A stretch of 64,000 nucleotides of DNA from Candidatus Enterocloster excrementipullorum (lineage in GTDB: Bacteria > Bacillota > Clostridia > Lachnospirales > Lachnospiraceae), in the NCBI GenBank assembly GCA_019119575.1, contig DWWT01000003.1, forward strand, positions 1 through 64,000. Reading direction: 5' to 3'. Numbering within the stretch: the stretch's first letter is position 1; every line of letters starts with the position of its first letter. The notes beneath the pieces are model-generated. The model did not search any database, was not told where the DNA came from, and worked only from the letters and a program-made list of their open reading frames with translations. Below are positions 17,668-25,725 of this stretch, piece by piece. A program made the translations under genes and the position numbers.

Positions 17668-18744
17668 CTATTGGAGACTGTCAATGATTTGTTTCATTGT
17701 CCCATAATCCGGCATGGACATTACCCGGGTGATATCCGATGCCAGGCCTTCCACCTGAAAGGTTCCGGCCTCGGAGCCGGCCAAATACACATTGGTGCGG
17801 AATCCATGATTTTTCCAGGCCAGCTCCTGAACCTGGGGATCCAAAAGTCCCTGAACCGCCATCTCCCCGTTTTCTGTCAGGGCAATGTATACATGGGTAG
17901 ACCAGACTGTCGGCGACGGATAAACCATAATAATATCGTCCTTTATCGCCGCAAAATCCTCTGGCTTCTCCACAGAAAATTCCAAAAGCTGGCTTTCATA
18001 CCCGGCAATGATAGGCTTTGCTCCCACTCCCATCTTTAAGAACTGGCTGAACAAATCCGCGGAGGAGGTTTCCATATACCCCAGCCGCGCAAAAATATCC
18101 GTGAGCGCCGGGAGTACCTGGGAGAGCTGTCCTTCCGACACGGTCTGTCCCCCATTTAACGCGTTGGCCAAAAGACCCGCAAACATATTTCCCGAATTGG
18201 ATTTTACCGGATCCGTCGTATCGATGGACACATCCCCGTAAAGCTGCGGAAGCCCCACTTCCGCCCAGGAGGTTCCCTCCATGATGGTTTGGGCCATCTG
18301 TTCCATATCCATATAATAGACGCCGTCCGCCTCTTCCATAATCCCCTTCTCTGCCAAGGCATCCGCCACCATTCGGTGGGTGTAGAGCACAATGGGCGTA
18401 TTCAAGATAATCTCGGACTTTCGCGGCTCTCCCCATTCCTCCCGATAATACTCCAGTGCCGTCTGGCTGGAGGGAAACAGATAATCCTCTCCCTCCTGAT
18501 TCAGCGTCACCATATCAAGGGACCCGGCCTTGGAATAGTCCATACGAATACCGTATTTTTCCTCCAGAATCTCCTGAATCTCCGGATCCTCAATAAAACC
18601 GATTTTCTCCCCGCCCACATATCCTTCAACGACAACGGGCTCCCTATTCCCCGAAGTAATCCCATAATAAATGCCGGTTCCCGCCGCCATAAGGAGCAGC
18701 AGGAGGAAGCCCAGAAGCCTGGGATTTATTTTTTTACTCTTCAT
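17668..18744 (-). CDS. Membrane-anchored extracellular solute-binding-like protein
   Basis: A 358-residue protein. Residues 10-28 form one hydrophobic segment (LLGFLLLLLMAAGTGIYYG) with a positively charged start, so it is probably anchored with the rest outside. The body looks like a type 2 periplasmic-binding fold (EIILNTPIVLYTHRMVADAL; VKSNSGNMFAGLLANAL; IIAGYESQLLEF; DIIMVYPSPTVWSTHV). No permease genes are nearby, so it need not be a transport component. It overlaps xpaC by 11 bp. The region matching SNSG is shared with the larger vWA protein, suggesting the two are related by duplication. Confidence 0.75.
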   Translation of the reverse strand: MKSKKINPRLLGFLLLLLMAAGTGIYYGITSGNREPVVVEGYVGGEKIGFIEDPEIQEILEEKYGIRMDYSKAGSLDMVTLNQEGEDYLFPSSQTALEYYREEWGEPRKSEIILNTPIVLYTHRMVADALAEKGIMEEADGVYYMDMEQMAQTIMEGTSWAEVGLPQLYGDVSIDTTDPVKSNSGNMFAGLLANALNGGQTVSEGQLSQVLPALTDIFARLGYMETSSADLFSQFLKMGVGAKPIIAGYESQLLEFSVEKPEDFAAIKDDIIMVYPSPTVWSTHVYIALTENGEMAVQGLLDPQVQELAWKNHGFRTNVYLAGSEAGTFQVEGLASDITRVMSMPDYGTMKQIIDSLQ

Positions 18745-19336
18745 AGCCCTCCATCTTCATGGTCTGTTTCAGCAGGCGGATGTCCGCGTCCATATCCATG
18801 AGCTCATTCTCCATCAATTTCTCAAACTGCCCCTCAAACGCCCGGTTCAGGGTGAGAAGGGCCTGCTTGATCCGAACCTTCAGCCGTGTCACATCTTCCG
18901 TTTTAAGGCCCGTATCCTGAAGCTCCACATATTTTTTTAAAAGCTTTGAGGCCGTATCCTGGTAATAATCAATAAAGCGCCGGGCGGACATGATTTTTTC
19001 GGGATTCTTTTCCAGAAAATGGATCAGGTTCCCCGCCGTCTTGTGAAGGCGCTGCGACTCCCTTTTAAGCTCCAAATCCTCAATGGCCGCCATGGACTGG
19101 CCAATGCTCGCAAAGTCCTCCCGGGCTTCCTGAAGCTTTTTCTCCAGCTCCTCTCCGCCTGAAATAAGCTCCACATCCACACCGCCGATTTTTTTTCTTG
19201 GCTTTGTGAGAAGGAGAAGCGCGCCGTAGAGCAGGAGGGACAAAATGCCCGACACCGCAAAATTCCATCCGGCCCCCCAGCAGGAAACAGCAAAGAACAG
19301 TGCTGCGGTTCCCAGGGAGAATACCATGCTTTTCAT
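18734..19336 (-). CDS. XpaC family membrane protein
   Basis: A 200-residue protein with two N-terminal membrane segments (about 5-20 and 26-43) and a long helical cytoplasmic part from about residue 60 (EELEKKLQEAREDFASIGQ ... HFLEKNPEKIMSARRFIDYY). This is the layout of the XpaC family, so named because the Bacillus gene was linked to hydrolysis of a chromogenic phosphate. In B. subtilis xpaC lies directly before the TelA homologue yaaN. Here a solute-binding-like gene sits between them. The start directly follows the stop of the vWA gene. Confidence 0.82.
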   Translation of the reverse strand: MKSMVFSLGTAALFFAVSCWGAGWNFAVSGILSLLLYGALLLLTKPRKKIGGVDVELISGGEELEKKLQEAREDFASIGQSMAAIEDLELKRESQRLHKTAGNLIHFLEKNPEKIMSARRFIDYYQDTASKLLKKYVELQDTGLKTEDVTRLKVRIKQALLTLNRAFEGQFEKLMENELMDMDADIRLLKQTMKMEGYEE

Positions 19337-20914
19337 CTAGTTATACCCTTTCACACTTCGAAATGCGCCAATTAAGTCTTCCGTGCCGTCAAACACCCGG
19401 CCATTGGTATACTGGGCCAGCTCCGCAAGCTGGCTTTCCTGCGCATCTCCGAACATGATGGAGAATACCGGCACATCCATGCCCATCTCCTCATATGCCT
19501 CTACAAAATCATCGAACTCTGTCCAGCCGTTGGATTGTCCGTCCGTCATCAGGATGATGGCCGGGGTGTATTGGCTCAAATCATATTGGGATAAAATGTC
19601 CAGTCCCCGGATGGCCGCCCTGTAGATATCCGTGCCTCCCCACGGCTGAGCCTGGCAAATCCATTCATAGAGAGCCTGCAGATTTTCCGCCGTGGGTTCA
19701 TCCACCAGGTATTCCCCATTGATTTCATCCCCAAAAAGAATCGCGCTGTCAATCTCCTTTTCGCTGGCCTGAAGCAGATACCGGGAAGCCTCCTCCTGTA
19801 CAAAGATGGTGCGGGCCGCCTCCTCCAGCTGCTCCTGTCCCTCTCCCGCCATGCTGCCGGAATAATCCAGGCAGTACACCGTGAGGGAGGGCTTCCGCAG
19901 CTCGGTTTGGTACAGGTTTAAGGCCTCCATGAGCACATCCGCCGCGGGCATGGAGATGGGGGAGAGAATTCGCTCCGTGTCAATCCCCCAGTCCGGATTA
20001 AACACCTCCTGGTTCTGGGGGCTGACGCCGCTATAGCCGATGCGCCTTCCTGTAGCCTCAATCTGTGTCTGCGCCTCCTCTGACAGAAGATATTCCTTTA
20101 TCTTGAGAAACTGCTCCTCCTTCGCCTCATTTCCCTTGTCAATGTATCCCAGGGGGGAATCGGCCAGGGAAAGGCCGTCGTAGGGATAGACCACATACAG
20201 GGGCTCCTTTCCCTGGGCCGTCAGCTCCCTGTTTGCGCTGATAATCAGACACTCATAGTTGACCATGGCGTCGTAGTTTCCCTCTAAAAACATATCTTTG
20301 AGCCAGTCAGAGCTCCCCGAGCTGCGCTCTACCCCGGAGAGCAGCTCCCGCAGGGACTCCTGCAGCTCCTGCTTTTCAAGGTCCTCCCGGGTGACAGCCT
20401 GATTTTTGTCAAGGAATGCCTGGATAAATCCAATATAGGCGCTGGCCCCGGAATTGGACTGGGTGGCGCTGGTCATGCAGAAGGAAAGCTTTCCCTCCTG
20501 GATGGCTTTTAAAATATCCTTCAGAGACACATCCTCCCGGGTAAATCCCAGCTCCTGAGCCAGGGACTTGCGGATGCCAAAAACCACCGGCGTGGTGGAG
20601 ATGGACTCCGCGTATTTTACCTTGTGCCCGGCGTCCCCCAGGGTAAGCCACAGGCTGCTGGCCGGCCAGACTCCATCGTACTCCCCGCCTCCCTGCTGCA
20701 GGATGCGCATGATATCTACCGAGCCCTGGTAGGACATCTCAATATCCACCCCGGTCGCCCGCTCGCAGGCCTCCAGGACAGCCTCCAGCTCCTGATTTTC
20801 CGAGCCGGATACAATTCGAAAGGGCTCTCCTCCGCCCGCACCGCATCCCGCCAAAACAAAAAAAGCCGCACCAATGACGGCGGCTGCAAGCATATTTCGG
20901 GTTTTTTTCATCAA
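19337..20914 (-). CDS. Lipoprotein with solute-binding domain fused to a von Willebrand A domain
   Basis: A 525-residue exported lipoprotein (lipobox LAGC, Cys 24). Residues about 30-310 form a type 2 solute-binding-like domain (SATQSNSGASAYIGFIQ near 149-165). Residues about 343-525 form a vWA domain with a complete-looking MIDAS: DYSGS at 350-354, a downstream Thr near the QPWGGTDIYRAA stretch, and LMTDGQSNG. It is first of a four-gene operon with xpaC, a second solute-binding-like gene and telA. The pairing of an extracellular metal-dependent adhesion domain with TelA/XpaC suggests an envelope stress function; this is inference. A GGGGAGG site precedes the start. Confidence 0.85.
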   Translation of the reverse strand: MMKKTRNMLAAAVIGAAFFVLAGCGAGGGEPFRIVSGSENQELEAVLEACERATGVDIEMSYQGSVDIMRILQQGGGEYDGVWPASSLWLTLGDAGHKVKYAESISTTPVVFGIRKSLAQELGFTREDVSLKDILKAIQEGKLSFCMTSATQSNSGASAYIGFIQAFLDKNQAVTREDLEKQELQESLRELLSGVERSSGSSDWLKDMFLEGNYDAMVNYECLIISANRELTAQGKEPLYVVYPYDGLSLADSPLGYIDKGNEAKEEQFLKIKEYLLSEEAQTQIEATGRRIGYSGVSPQNQEVFNPDWGIDTERILSPISMPAADVLMEALNLYQTELRKPSLTVYCLDYSGSMAGEGQEQLEEAARTIFVQEEASRYLLQASEKEIDSAILFGDEINGEYLVDEPTAENLQALYEWICQAQPWGGTDIYRAAIRGLDILSQYDLSQYTPAIILMTDGQSNGWTEFDDFVEAYEEMGMDVPVFSIMFGDAQESQLAELAQYTNGRVFDGTEDLIGAFRSVKGYN

Positions 20915-20930
20915 TTCCTCCCCGGCGCAA

Positions 20931-20996
20931 CAATGCCGTTTCTATCTGCCCTTTTTGCTAGTTTCATTATAGCATGGCAGCAGAGACGGCATTGTA
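20931..20996 (-). promoter_or_regulatory. Extended -10 promoter of the vWA-XpaC-SBP-TelA operon, bracketed by an inverted repeat
   Basis: On the minus strand TGCTATAAT gives an extended -10 (TATAAT at 20968-20973) with no well-spaced -35. A 12-bp inverted repeat with one mismatch, CAATGCCGTTTC (20931-20942) and GAGACGGCATTG (20985-20996), brackets it. One arm lies upstream of the -10 and the other in the leader, just before the ribosome site. Confidence 0.55.
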
Positions 20997-21068
20997 AAAC
21001 TCTCCCATGGGATTTGTAAGTTTTCTGTAAATTGGGCCGCCAGAGCTGGTCCGGCGCCGGTCCGGCGG

Positions 21069-22055
21069 CTATTCTTCCTCCGGATACCGCATCCCCCAGT
21101 CCTCCCTAAGCCGGGTCATAATTTCCATCACATCACGGGTGAGAGGAGCCCGCATTTCCCCCGCATCGCCCTCCAAAATAGCTCGTTCCATGTCCTCCTT
21201 CTCATACCAGAGGGCCAGTTCGCGCTCTCCCTCCCGTATTTCTTTCCGCTCCCCGGTCTGGCTATTCATGACAAACGCCCGCACAGGACGGGTGTAATCC
21301 GGAATCTCAATATATGCCTTCTCACAGCTGACCACCGCGGTTCTGGGGAGCTCGGCCCGCAGGCTGACAGCCAGGGAAGCCGACTCCCCCTCCCGATTCA
21401 TCAGGAGGATGGTCTCCTGCTCGTCCGTTCCTCCGGGCGCAAAGCGCATCTGGCTGTCGACCTTGTCCGGCTGGCTGCTCATAAAGCTCCTGGCAAAACT
21501 TAACGCATAAACGCCCAAATCCAGAAGGGCGCCTCCCGCCAGATTCCGGCTGAAAAACCGGTTGGACATGTCATAGGGCTTTGGCGCGCCAAAATTGACC
21601 GTAATCATCTGCACCTTTCCAAAATCTCCCCGCTCCACCATAGGCCAGAGCTTTTTATAAAGAGGCATATGCCAGATAGTCATGGCCTCCGCAAGCACCA
21701 GCCCCTTCCGGGCCGCAAGAGCCTCCGCCTGTGCCAGCTCCCCGCTGTTTAATGTGATGGCCTTCTCCGCCAGCACATGCTTCCCGCTCTCCAGCGCTTT
21801 CATGATATAAGGAAAATGGGTATTGTGGGGCGTGGCAATGTACACCACGTCCACCGCCGGGTCGGCAAATAGATCGTCACAGGAATCGTAGACCTTCTTC
21901 ACCCCGAACTCCTCTGCAAAGGCCTCCGCCCGGCTCCGGGTACGGTTGGCCGCCCCATAGAGGCTCCCTCCCCCAGCAGCCCATGCCCGGCCCATGCTGT
22001 GGGCAATTCCTCCGGTTCCCAGCACCGCCCAGTTGAGTGTCCTTTTCTTTTCCAT
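21069..22055 (-). CDS. Gfo/Idh/MocA family NAD(P)-dependent oxidoreductase
   Basis: A 328-residue cytoplasmic dehydrogenase. The Rossmann motif VLGTGGIAHSM near residue 12, the IATPHNTHFPYIMKALESGKH stretch and the EKA variant of the catalytic EKP motif (EKAITLNSGE) identify the family. The C-terminal beta-sheet domain contains GGALLDLGVYAL. Substrates are usually sugars, inositols or trans-dihydrodiols and cannot be deduced here. It lies 23 bp downstream of the mscS-type gene and 154 bp upstream of the vWA operon, so it may be the last gene of the unit that begins with the defence pair or have its own weak promoter. Confidence 0.88.
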   Translation of the reverse strand: MEKKRTLNWAVLGTGGIAHSMGRAWAAGGGSLYGAANRTRSRAEAFAEEFGVKKVYDSCDDLFADPAVDVVYIATPHNTHFPYIMKALESGKHVLAEKAITLNSGELAQAEALAARKGLVLAEAMTIWHMPLYKKLWPMVERGDFGKVQMITVNFGAPKPYDMSNRFFSRNLAGGALLDLGVYALSFARSFMSSQPDKVDSQMRFAPGGTDEQETILLMNREGESASLAVSLRAELPRTAVVSCEKAYIEIPDYTRPVRAFVMNSQTGERKEIREGERELALWYEKEDMERAILEGDAGEMRAPLTRDVMEIMTRLREDWGMRYPEEE

Positions 22056-22078
22056 CTTGAATTTCCCCTTTCGCCCGT

Positions 22079-23035
22079 TTATTTCTCCGCCCTTTTCAGA
22101 TTCACATCCAGCTGATTGTAGGGAATCTCGATCCCTGCCTTATCGAATTCTTCTTTAATGCTCTCAATAATTCCCCACCGCACGCTCCAGTAATCGTCGG
22201 TCTTTGTCCATCCCCGGCCTCCGATAATCACCGCGCTGTCCGCCAGCTGACCCACGTAAACCGTGATGCCCTCCTCCTTCAGGACGCGGGGTTCCGATTC
22301 AAAAATGCGGTAAAGAATTTCCTTTGCCTTTTTCATGTCCGAGGTATAGCCGATTCCCACCTCGATATCCACCCGCCGCTTTTCCTGGGCTGTCACATTG
22401 ATCACCGCGCCGTTGGAAATGCTTCCGTTCGGTATGGTAATTTTCTTATTGTCCGCTGCCGCCAGGGTAGTATACACCAAGCCGATATTCTGCACCGTTC
22501 CCTCCATATCCTCAAATATAATATAATCATTTACCGTAAAGGGCCGCATCAGAAGGATGAGGATTCCGCCTGCCACGTTTGCCAGGCTGTCCTTCAAAGA
22601 CAGGCCGATGGCAAGTCCGGCGGATCCCAAAAGGGCGACAATGGAAGCGGAAGGAATGCCGAAATTGTCCGCCGCAATAAAGACCGCAATGGCATAGATG
22701 CACACTTCCGCCACGGATAGGAGAAATTTGCTCACGCCCAAATCCAGCTCCATGCGCTGGAATGTTTTTCTTAAAAATTTCTTTACGCCTTTTGCCACAC
22801 GGCTTCCGATAAATATAATGAGCGCCGCCACAGCCAGCCGGATTCCCAGCGCGAGAAGCCCCGGAATCCAGCTCTGCAGCGTCTCTTTTACCGCCTCCGG
22901 GCTGAACTTATGGAGGCTCTCCTTTACCTGCTCCGCCGCCGGAAGCATGTCCTGGTAAGCCTCAGAACCGCTGGTCGGCAGCAGGTCGGCGGTTCGGTGT
23001 ATGATTGTGGTTCCCATTTTATAAATTGTGTTCAA
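22079..23035 (-). CDS. MscS-type small-conductance mechanosensitive channel
   Basis: A 318-residue membrane protein. Three hydrophobic segments (about 52-76, 97-115 and 122-150) lead into the pore helix with the Ala/Gly pattern LLGSAGLAIGLSLKDSLANVAGGILIL. The cytoplasmic beta domain follows (PFTVNDYIIFEDMEGTVQNIGLVYTTL). It probably opens under hypo-osmotic tension. It starts only 18 bp after the HNH gene of the Septu-like pair, so the three may be co-transcribed; whether that is functional is unknown. Confidence 0.9.
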   Translation of the reverse strand: MNTIYKMGTTIIHRTADLLPTSGSEAYQDMLPAAEQVKESLHKFSPEAVKETLQSWIPGLLALGIRLAVAALIIFIGSRVAKGVKKFLRKTFQRMELDLGVSKFLLSVAEVCIYAIAVFIAADNFGIPSASIVALLGSAGLAIGLSLKDSLANVAGGILILLMRPFTVNDYIIFEDMEGTVQNIGLVYTTLAAADNKKITIPNGSISNGAVINVTAQEKRRVDIEVGIGYTSDMKKAKEILYRIFESEPRVLKEEGITVYVGQLADSAVIIGGRGWTKTDDYWSVRWGIIESIKEEFDKAGIEIPYNQLDVNLKRAEK

Positions 23036-23053
23036 TCTTTGTCTCCTTCAGCT

Positions 23054-23743
23054 TCAGACGCTTTTTGGGCTGTCAAAATATTGTTGCAATTCAGAATACG
23101 CTTCTTTATTGTCCCGAATCAGCCACCTCTTAAATGCCGCAAAGGGAGAAGCATCTCCCAGCTCACGTTTTAAAAGATATTTTAAGTCTTCTTTTTCTTC
23201 GTCCTCTGCTTCTTTATATTCCCGAACATATTCTTTAAAATTTGAAATCTCTTTTCTCAAATGCTTGCGTAAAATTACGGCCTCCATTTTTTTCTGCGGC
23301 GTCGAGCCGTAGTACACTTCATGGAGAAGTCTTCCCGTATTCAGCGTTTCCTCTCTGCTGTCCAGAGGTTCAAACAGCAGCTTCTCATCTGTCCCAAAAT
23401 ATCCCTGCTTACGGAATGCAATCGCACGCTCCACATCTTCCTTTGTACAATCCAAAATCGGGTCAAATTTTCCCAGCTTTGTATTGTTGCAGTGAGCACA
23501 TGCTAAAAACAGATTGTCCCATGCATACTTTAACTCCGGATTTCCCCGATGGGGAATGAGATGCTCTATCTGGTAAGATGTAACTTCCTTATTTTCACAA
23601 ATATAGCACTTTCCATAGAATATTTCTTTGAGTGCGGCATTGACCTCCGGCACATTATAACCAGCATCCGTTTCCTGCGCTTTTAACAAAGCTTCTATCG
23701 CTTTCTGCGCCTTAGCGGTCTGCCTTCTTTCTATTTTTATCAT
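23054..23743 (-). CDS. HNH nuclease of a Septu-like defence pair (PtuB-like)
   Basis: A 229-residue protein with a zinc-finger HNH domain: C46-x2-C49 (CYICE), the IEHLIPHRGNPEL active-site strand (Glu 60, His 61) and C82-x2-C85 (LACAHCNNTK). This resembles PtuB of Septu and the HNH partners of retron-linked ATPases. The remaining C-terminal half is charged and helical. Its start overlaps the end of the ATPase gene by 32 bp, the usual coupled ptuA-ptuB arrangement. Expected role: nucleic acid cleavage licensed by the ATPase during phage infection. The gene is more A+T rich than the genes to its left. Confidence 0.82.
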   Translation of the reverse strand: MIKIERRQTAKAQKAIEALLKAQETDAGYNVPEVNAALKEIFYGKCYICENKEVTSYQIEHLIPHRGNPELKYAWDNLFLACAHCNNTKLGKFDPILDCTKEDVERAIAFRKQGYFGTDEKLLFEPLDSREETLNTGRLLHEVYYGSTPQKKMEAVILRKHLRKEISNFKEYVREYKEAEDEEKEDLKYLLKRELGDASPFAAFKRWLIRDNKEAYSELQQYFDSPKSV

Positions 23744-24977
23744 TTATACTTTCCTCAATATCCTCAAATTTTTCCCTCGCCTCATAAGCTAAATTCTGAG
23801 GAATATTCTTTAATTCACTTCGCAGTTCTGCTCTCTGGGCCCGTTCTTCCTCTGTCAGATCTTCTTTTCTCATCAAATATGCATATCGCTCTATCTTCTT
23901 CTTTAATTCATCCCCATACGCATCCGCCTCAAAATACCCTTCCGCCAATCCATCGGAAGAATAGAGAGAAAGATTTTCCAGCTCAATACAGCGCTCCAAA
24001 TCATATGCCTTGGCATTGGAAATAGAATTGAGAATATAAGGAGAATGGGTCGTAACAATAAATTGGATTCTTGGAAAAAACTCTGTCAAAAACGGCAGGA
24101 TTTTCTTTTGCAATTCAATATGAAGGTGGGTTTCCAGCTCATCAATCAGCACAATTCCCTCAATGTCATATTCTCTCAAATCGCCTTTTAGAAGCCAATT
24201 CCTATCCATCCGCAGAATCAGATCGGATACCATATATATAACCGATGAATATCCGTCGGAGAGCATGTCAAAACCGAAAGGCTCCCGCCCGTCCTCATGG
24301 ATTTTAAAATCATACTCTTTATAATCGTATTCCAGAAAAAGAGAATCATCATCCAAAAGTGTCCGAAGTGCCCCCTCAAACCGTTCAAACCATTTCTGAA
24401 TTTTTTCCGCAGTTTCCATATCTCCTTCATTTTTCGCGTATACCTGCTGGGTTTTCAGATGCACCATGTATTTAAGAAGGAGATTTCCCGGCTCCTCTTC
24501 CATTGTATAAGAATTATTCAGCCGGATATCCTCTACACCCTGGGCACGGACAATTTGGGTTTTCCTGTGAGCCGGGAAAAAGGCAGTGATAAAGTCTCCT
24601 TCCTTATACAACTCGTCCAACGTGCTGTTGCTATCCACATTGAACCTAATTCTTACCCCGTCCTGATACTTTCGGATTAGGTTCATATTCAGCTCCGATT
24701 CTTTTTCTATCTTCTGTTTTTCGGACTCAGCTTCCGCATGTTCTATTTTTTCCTCTACCTTTTTTAACCATGGTATATAAACAAGGGTCAATGCCTTCAA
24801 TTCCCCATTATTAATCGCTCGCAAATACTTCTGAATCGCTAAAAGCAGAGAAGTCTTCCCGGAACCGTTCTTTCCGGTGATCATCAAATGCTGCCGCTTT
24901 TTCTCGTTCAAAGAAATGGTTATATCAGACAAATGCCTCAAAGTATCTATCCGGATCTCCGTAATATAATGTTCCAC
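23712..24977 (-). CDS. AAA/ABC-type ATPase of a Septu-like defence pair (PtuA-like)
   Basis: A 421-residue SMC/ABC-class ATPase. Walker A is TGKNGSGKTS (34-43), a coiled-coil insert rich in Lys/Glu lies at about 72-100, the signature-like MLSDGYSSVIYM follows, Walker B is IVLIDELETHLHIE, and the switch His is in VTTHSPYIL. The C-terminal helix is charged. With the overlapping HNH gene it matches the two-gene Septu layout. Standalone OLD-like ATPases are an alternative, but the HNH partner argues against that. No reverse transcriptase or retron msr/msd is visible beside it. Low G+C relative to neighbours suggests transfer. Confidence 0.82.
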   Translation of the reverse strand: MEHYITEIRIDTLRHLSDITISLNEKKRQHLMITGKNGSGKTSLLLAIQKYLRAINNGELKALTLVYIPWLKKVEEKIEHAEAESEKQKIEKESELNMNLIRKYQDGVRIRFNVDSNSTLDELYKEGDFITAFFPAHRKTQIVRAQGVEDIRLNNSYTMEEEPGNLLLKYMVHLKTQQVYAKNEGDMETAEKIQKWFERFEGALRTLLDDDSLFLEYDYKEYDFKIHEDGREPFGFDMLSDGYSSVIYMVSDLILRMDRNWLLKGDLREYDIEGIVLIDELETHLHIELQKKILPFLTEFFPRIQFIVTTHSPYILNSISNAKAYDLERCIELENLSLYSSDGLAEGYFEADAYGDELKKKIERYAYLMRKEDLTEEERAQRAELRSELKNIPQNLAYEAREKFEDIEESINDKNRKKADR

Positions 24978-25058
24978 CCGTCTCTCTCCTTTCGGAATGT
25001 CTTCGCCGTCTATTATTTATTATATTGAAGCTTTCCCCCTAATTCAACACAAATATAA

Positions 25059-25085
25059 AAAAGTGGGGGAATTCACTCCCCCCGC
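25059..25085 (-). terminator. Terminator overlapping the end of spmA
   Basis: On the minus strand GGGGG, an 8-nt loop (AGTGAATT) and CCCCC are followed by ACTTTTTTATA. The left arm is inside the last spmA codons. It would end the spmA transcript before the defence genes. Confidence 0.6.
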
Positions 25086-25666
25086 CTCATTTCCATCCCC
25101 TTGCAGAACACCACCGCCATCGCCGTGCTGATGATTGTCGCCGCGATGGCCGGACCCACAATGGCCTCCGGATTCACGCTGCCATACTGGCTGCGGTAGG
25201 CAATCATATTCATGGGGATAAGCTGCAGAGAGGAAATATTTAAAATCAGAAAAGTACACATCTCCCGGCTGGCCCGGCATTTTTCTGCGTCCCGCTCCTC
25301 CTGTACCTTCTTCAGCTCTTTCATGGCGCGAAGCCCTGCGGGAGCCGCCGCCCAGCCCAGTCCCAGCACATTGGCGATAATATTCACCGCGATATTTTTA
25401 GCCGCCGCGCCCCCTGTCTTTAGACGCGGAAACATAAACCGCAGAAATGGCCGAAGTCCCCGGGTGAGCTGATCCACCAGCCCCGCACGGCTTCCAATCT
25501 CCAGGATACCCGTCCAGAGGGCCATGACACCCAGCATGGTGATGCACAGCGATACCGCTTCCCCCGCTGCCGTCAAAGCCCCCTGGGTCACTTCCGCCAT
25601 CTGCCCGTGAAGCGCCCCCCACAAAATTCCCACCAACATCATACCGGACCAGAGATAATTCAGCAT
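25073..25666 (-). CDS. spmA: Spore maturation protein SpmA
   Basis: A 197-residue membrane protein of the nucleoside-recognition family. The SpmA pattern is clear: MLNYLWSGMMLVGILW, GVMALWTGILEIGSRAGLVD, NIIANVLGLGWAAAPAGLRAM and LNISSLQLIPMNMIAYRSQYG. It works with SpmB in spore core dehydration. The two genes are normally adjacent; here spmA carries its own terminator and spmB lies about 8.7 kb downstream. The gene upstream (59 bp) encodes a WYL regulator on the same strand. Confidence 0.93.
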   Translation of the reverse strand: MLNYLWSGMMLVGILWGALHGQMAEVTQGALTAAGEAVSLCITMLGVMALWTGILEIGSRAGLVDQLTRGLRPFLRFMFPRLKTGGAAAKNIAVNIIANVLGLGWAAAPAGLRAMKELKKVQEERDAEKCRASREMCTFLILNISSLQLIPMNMIAYRSQYGSVNPEAIVGPAIAATIISTAMAVVFCKGMEMRRGE

Positions 25667-25725
25667 TCCGTAGCCTTCCCTTCCGCAAGCCTATTCTCTC
25701 TATGTGTATGCTGCCGCATCTTTTA

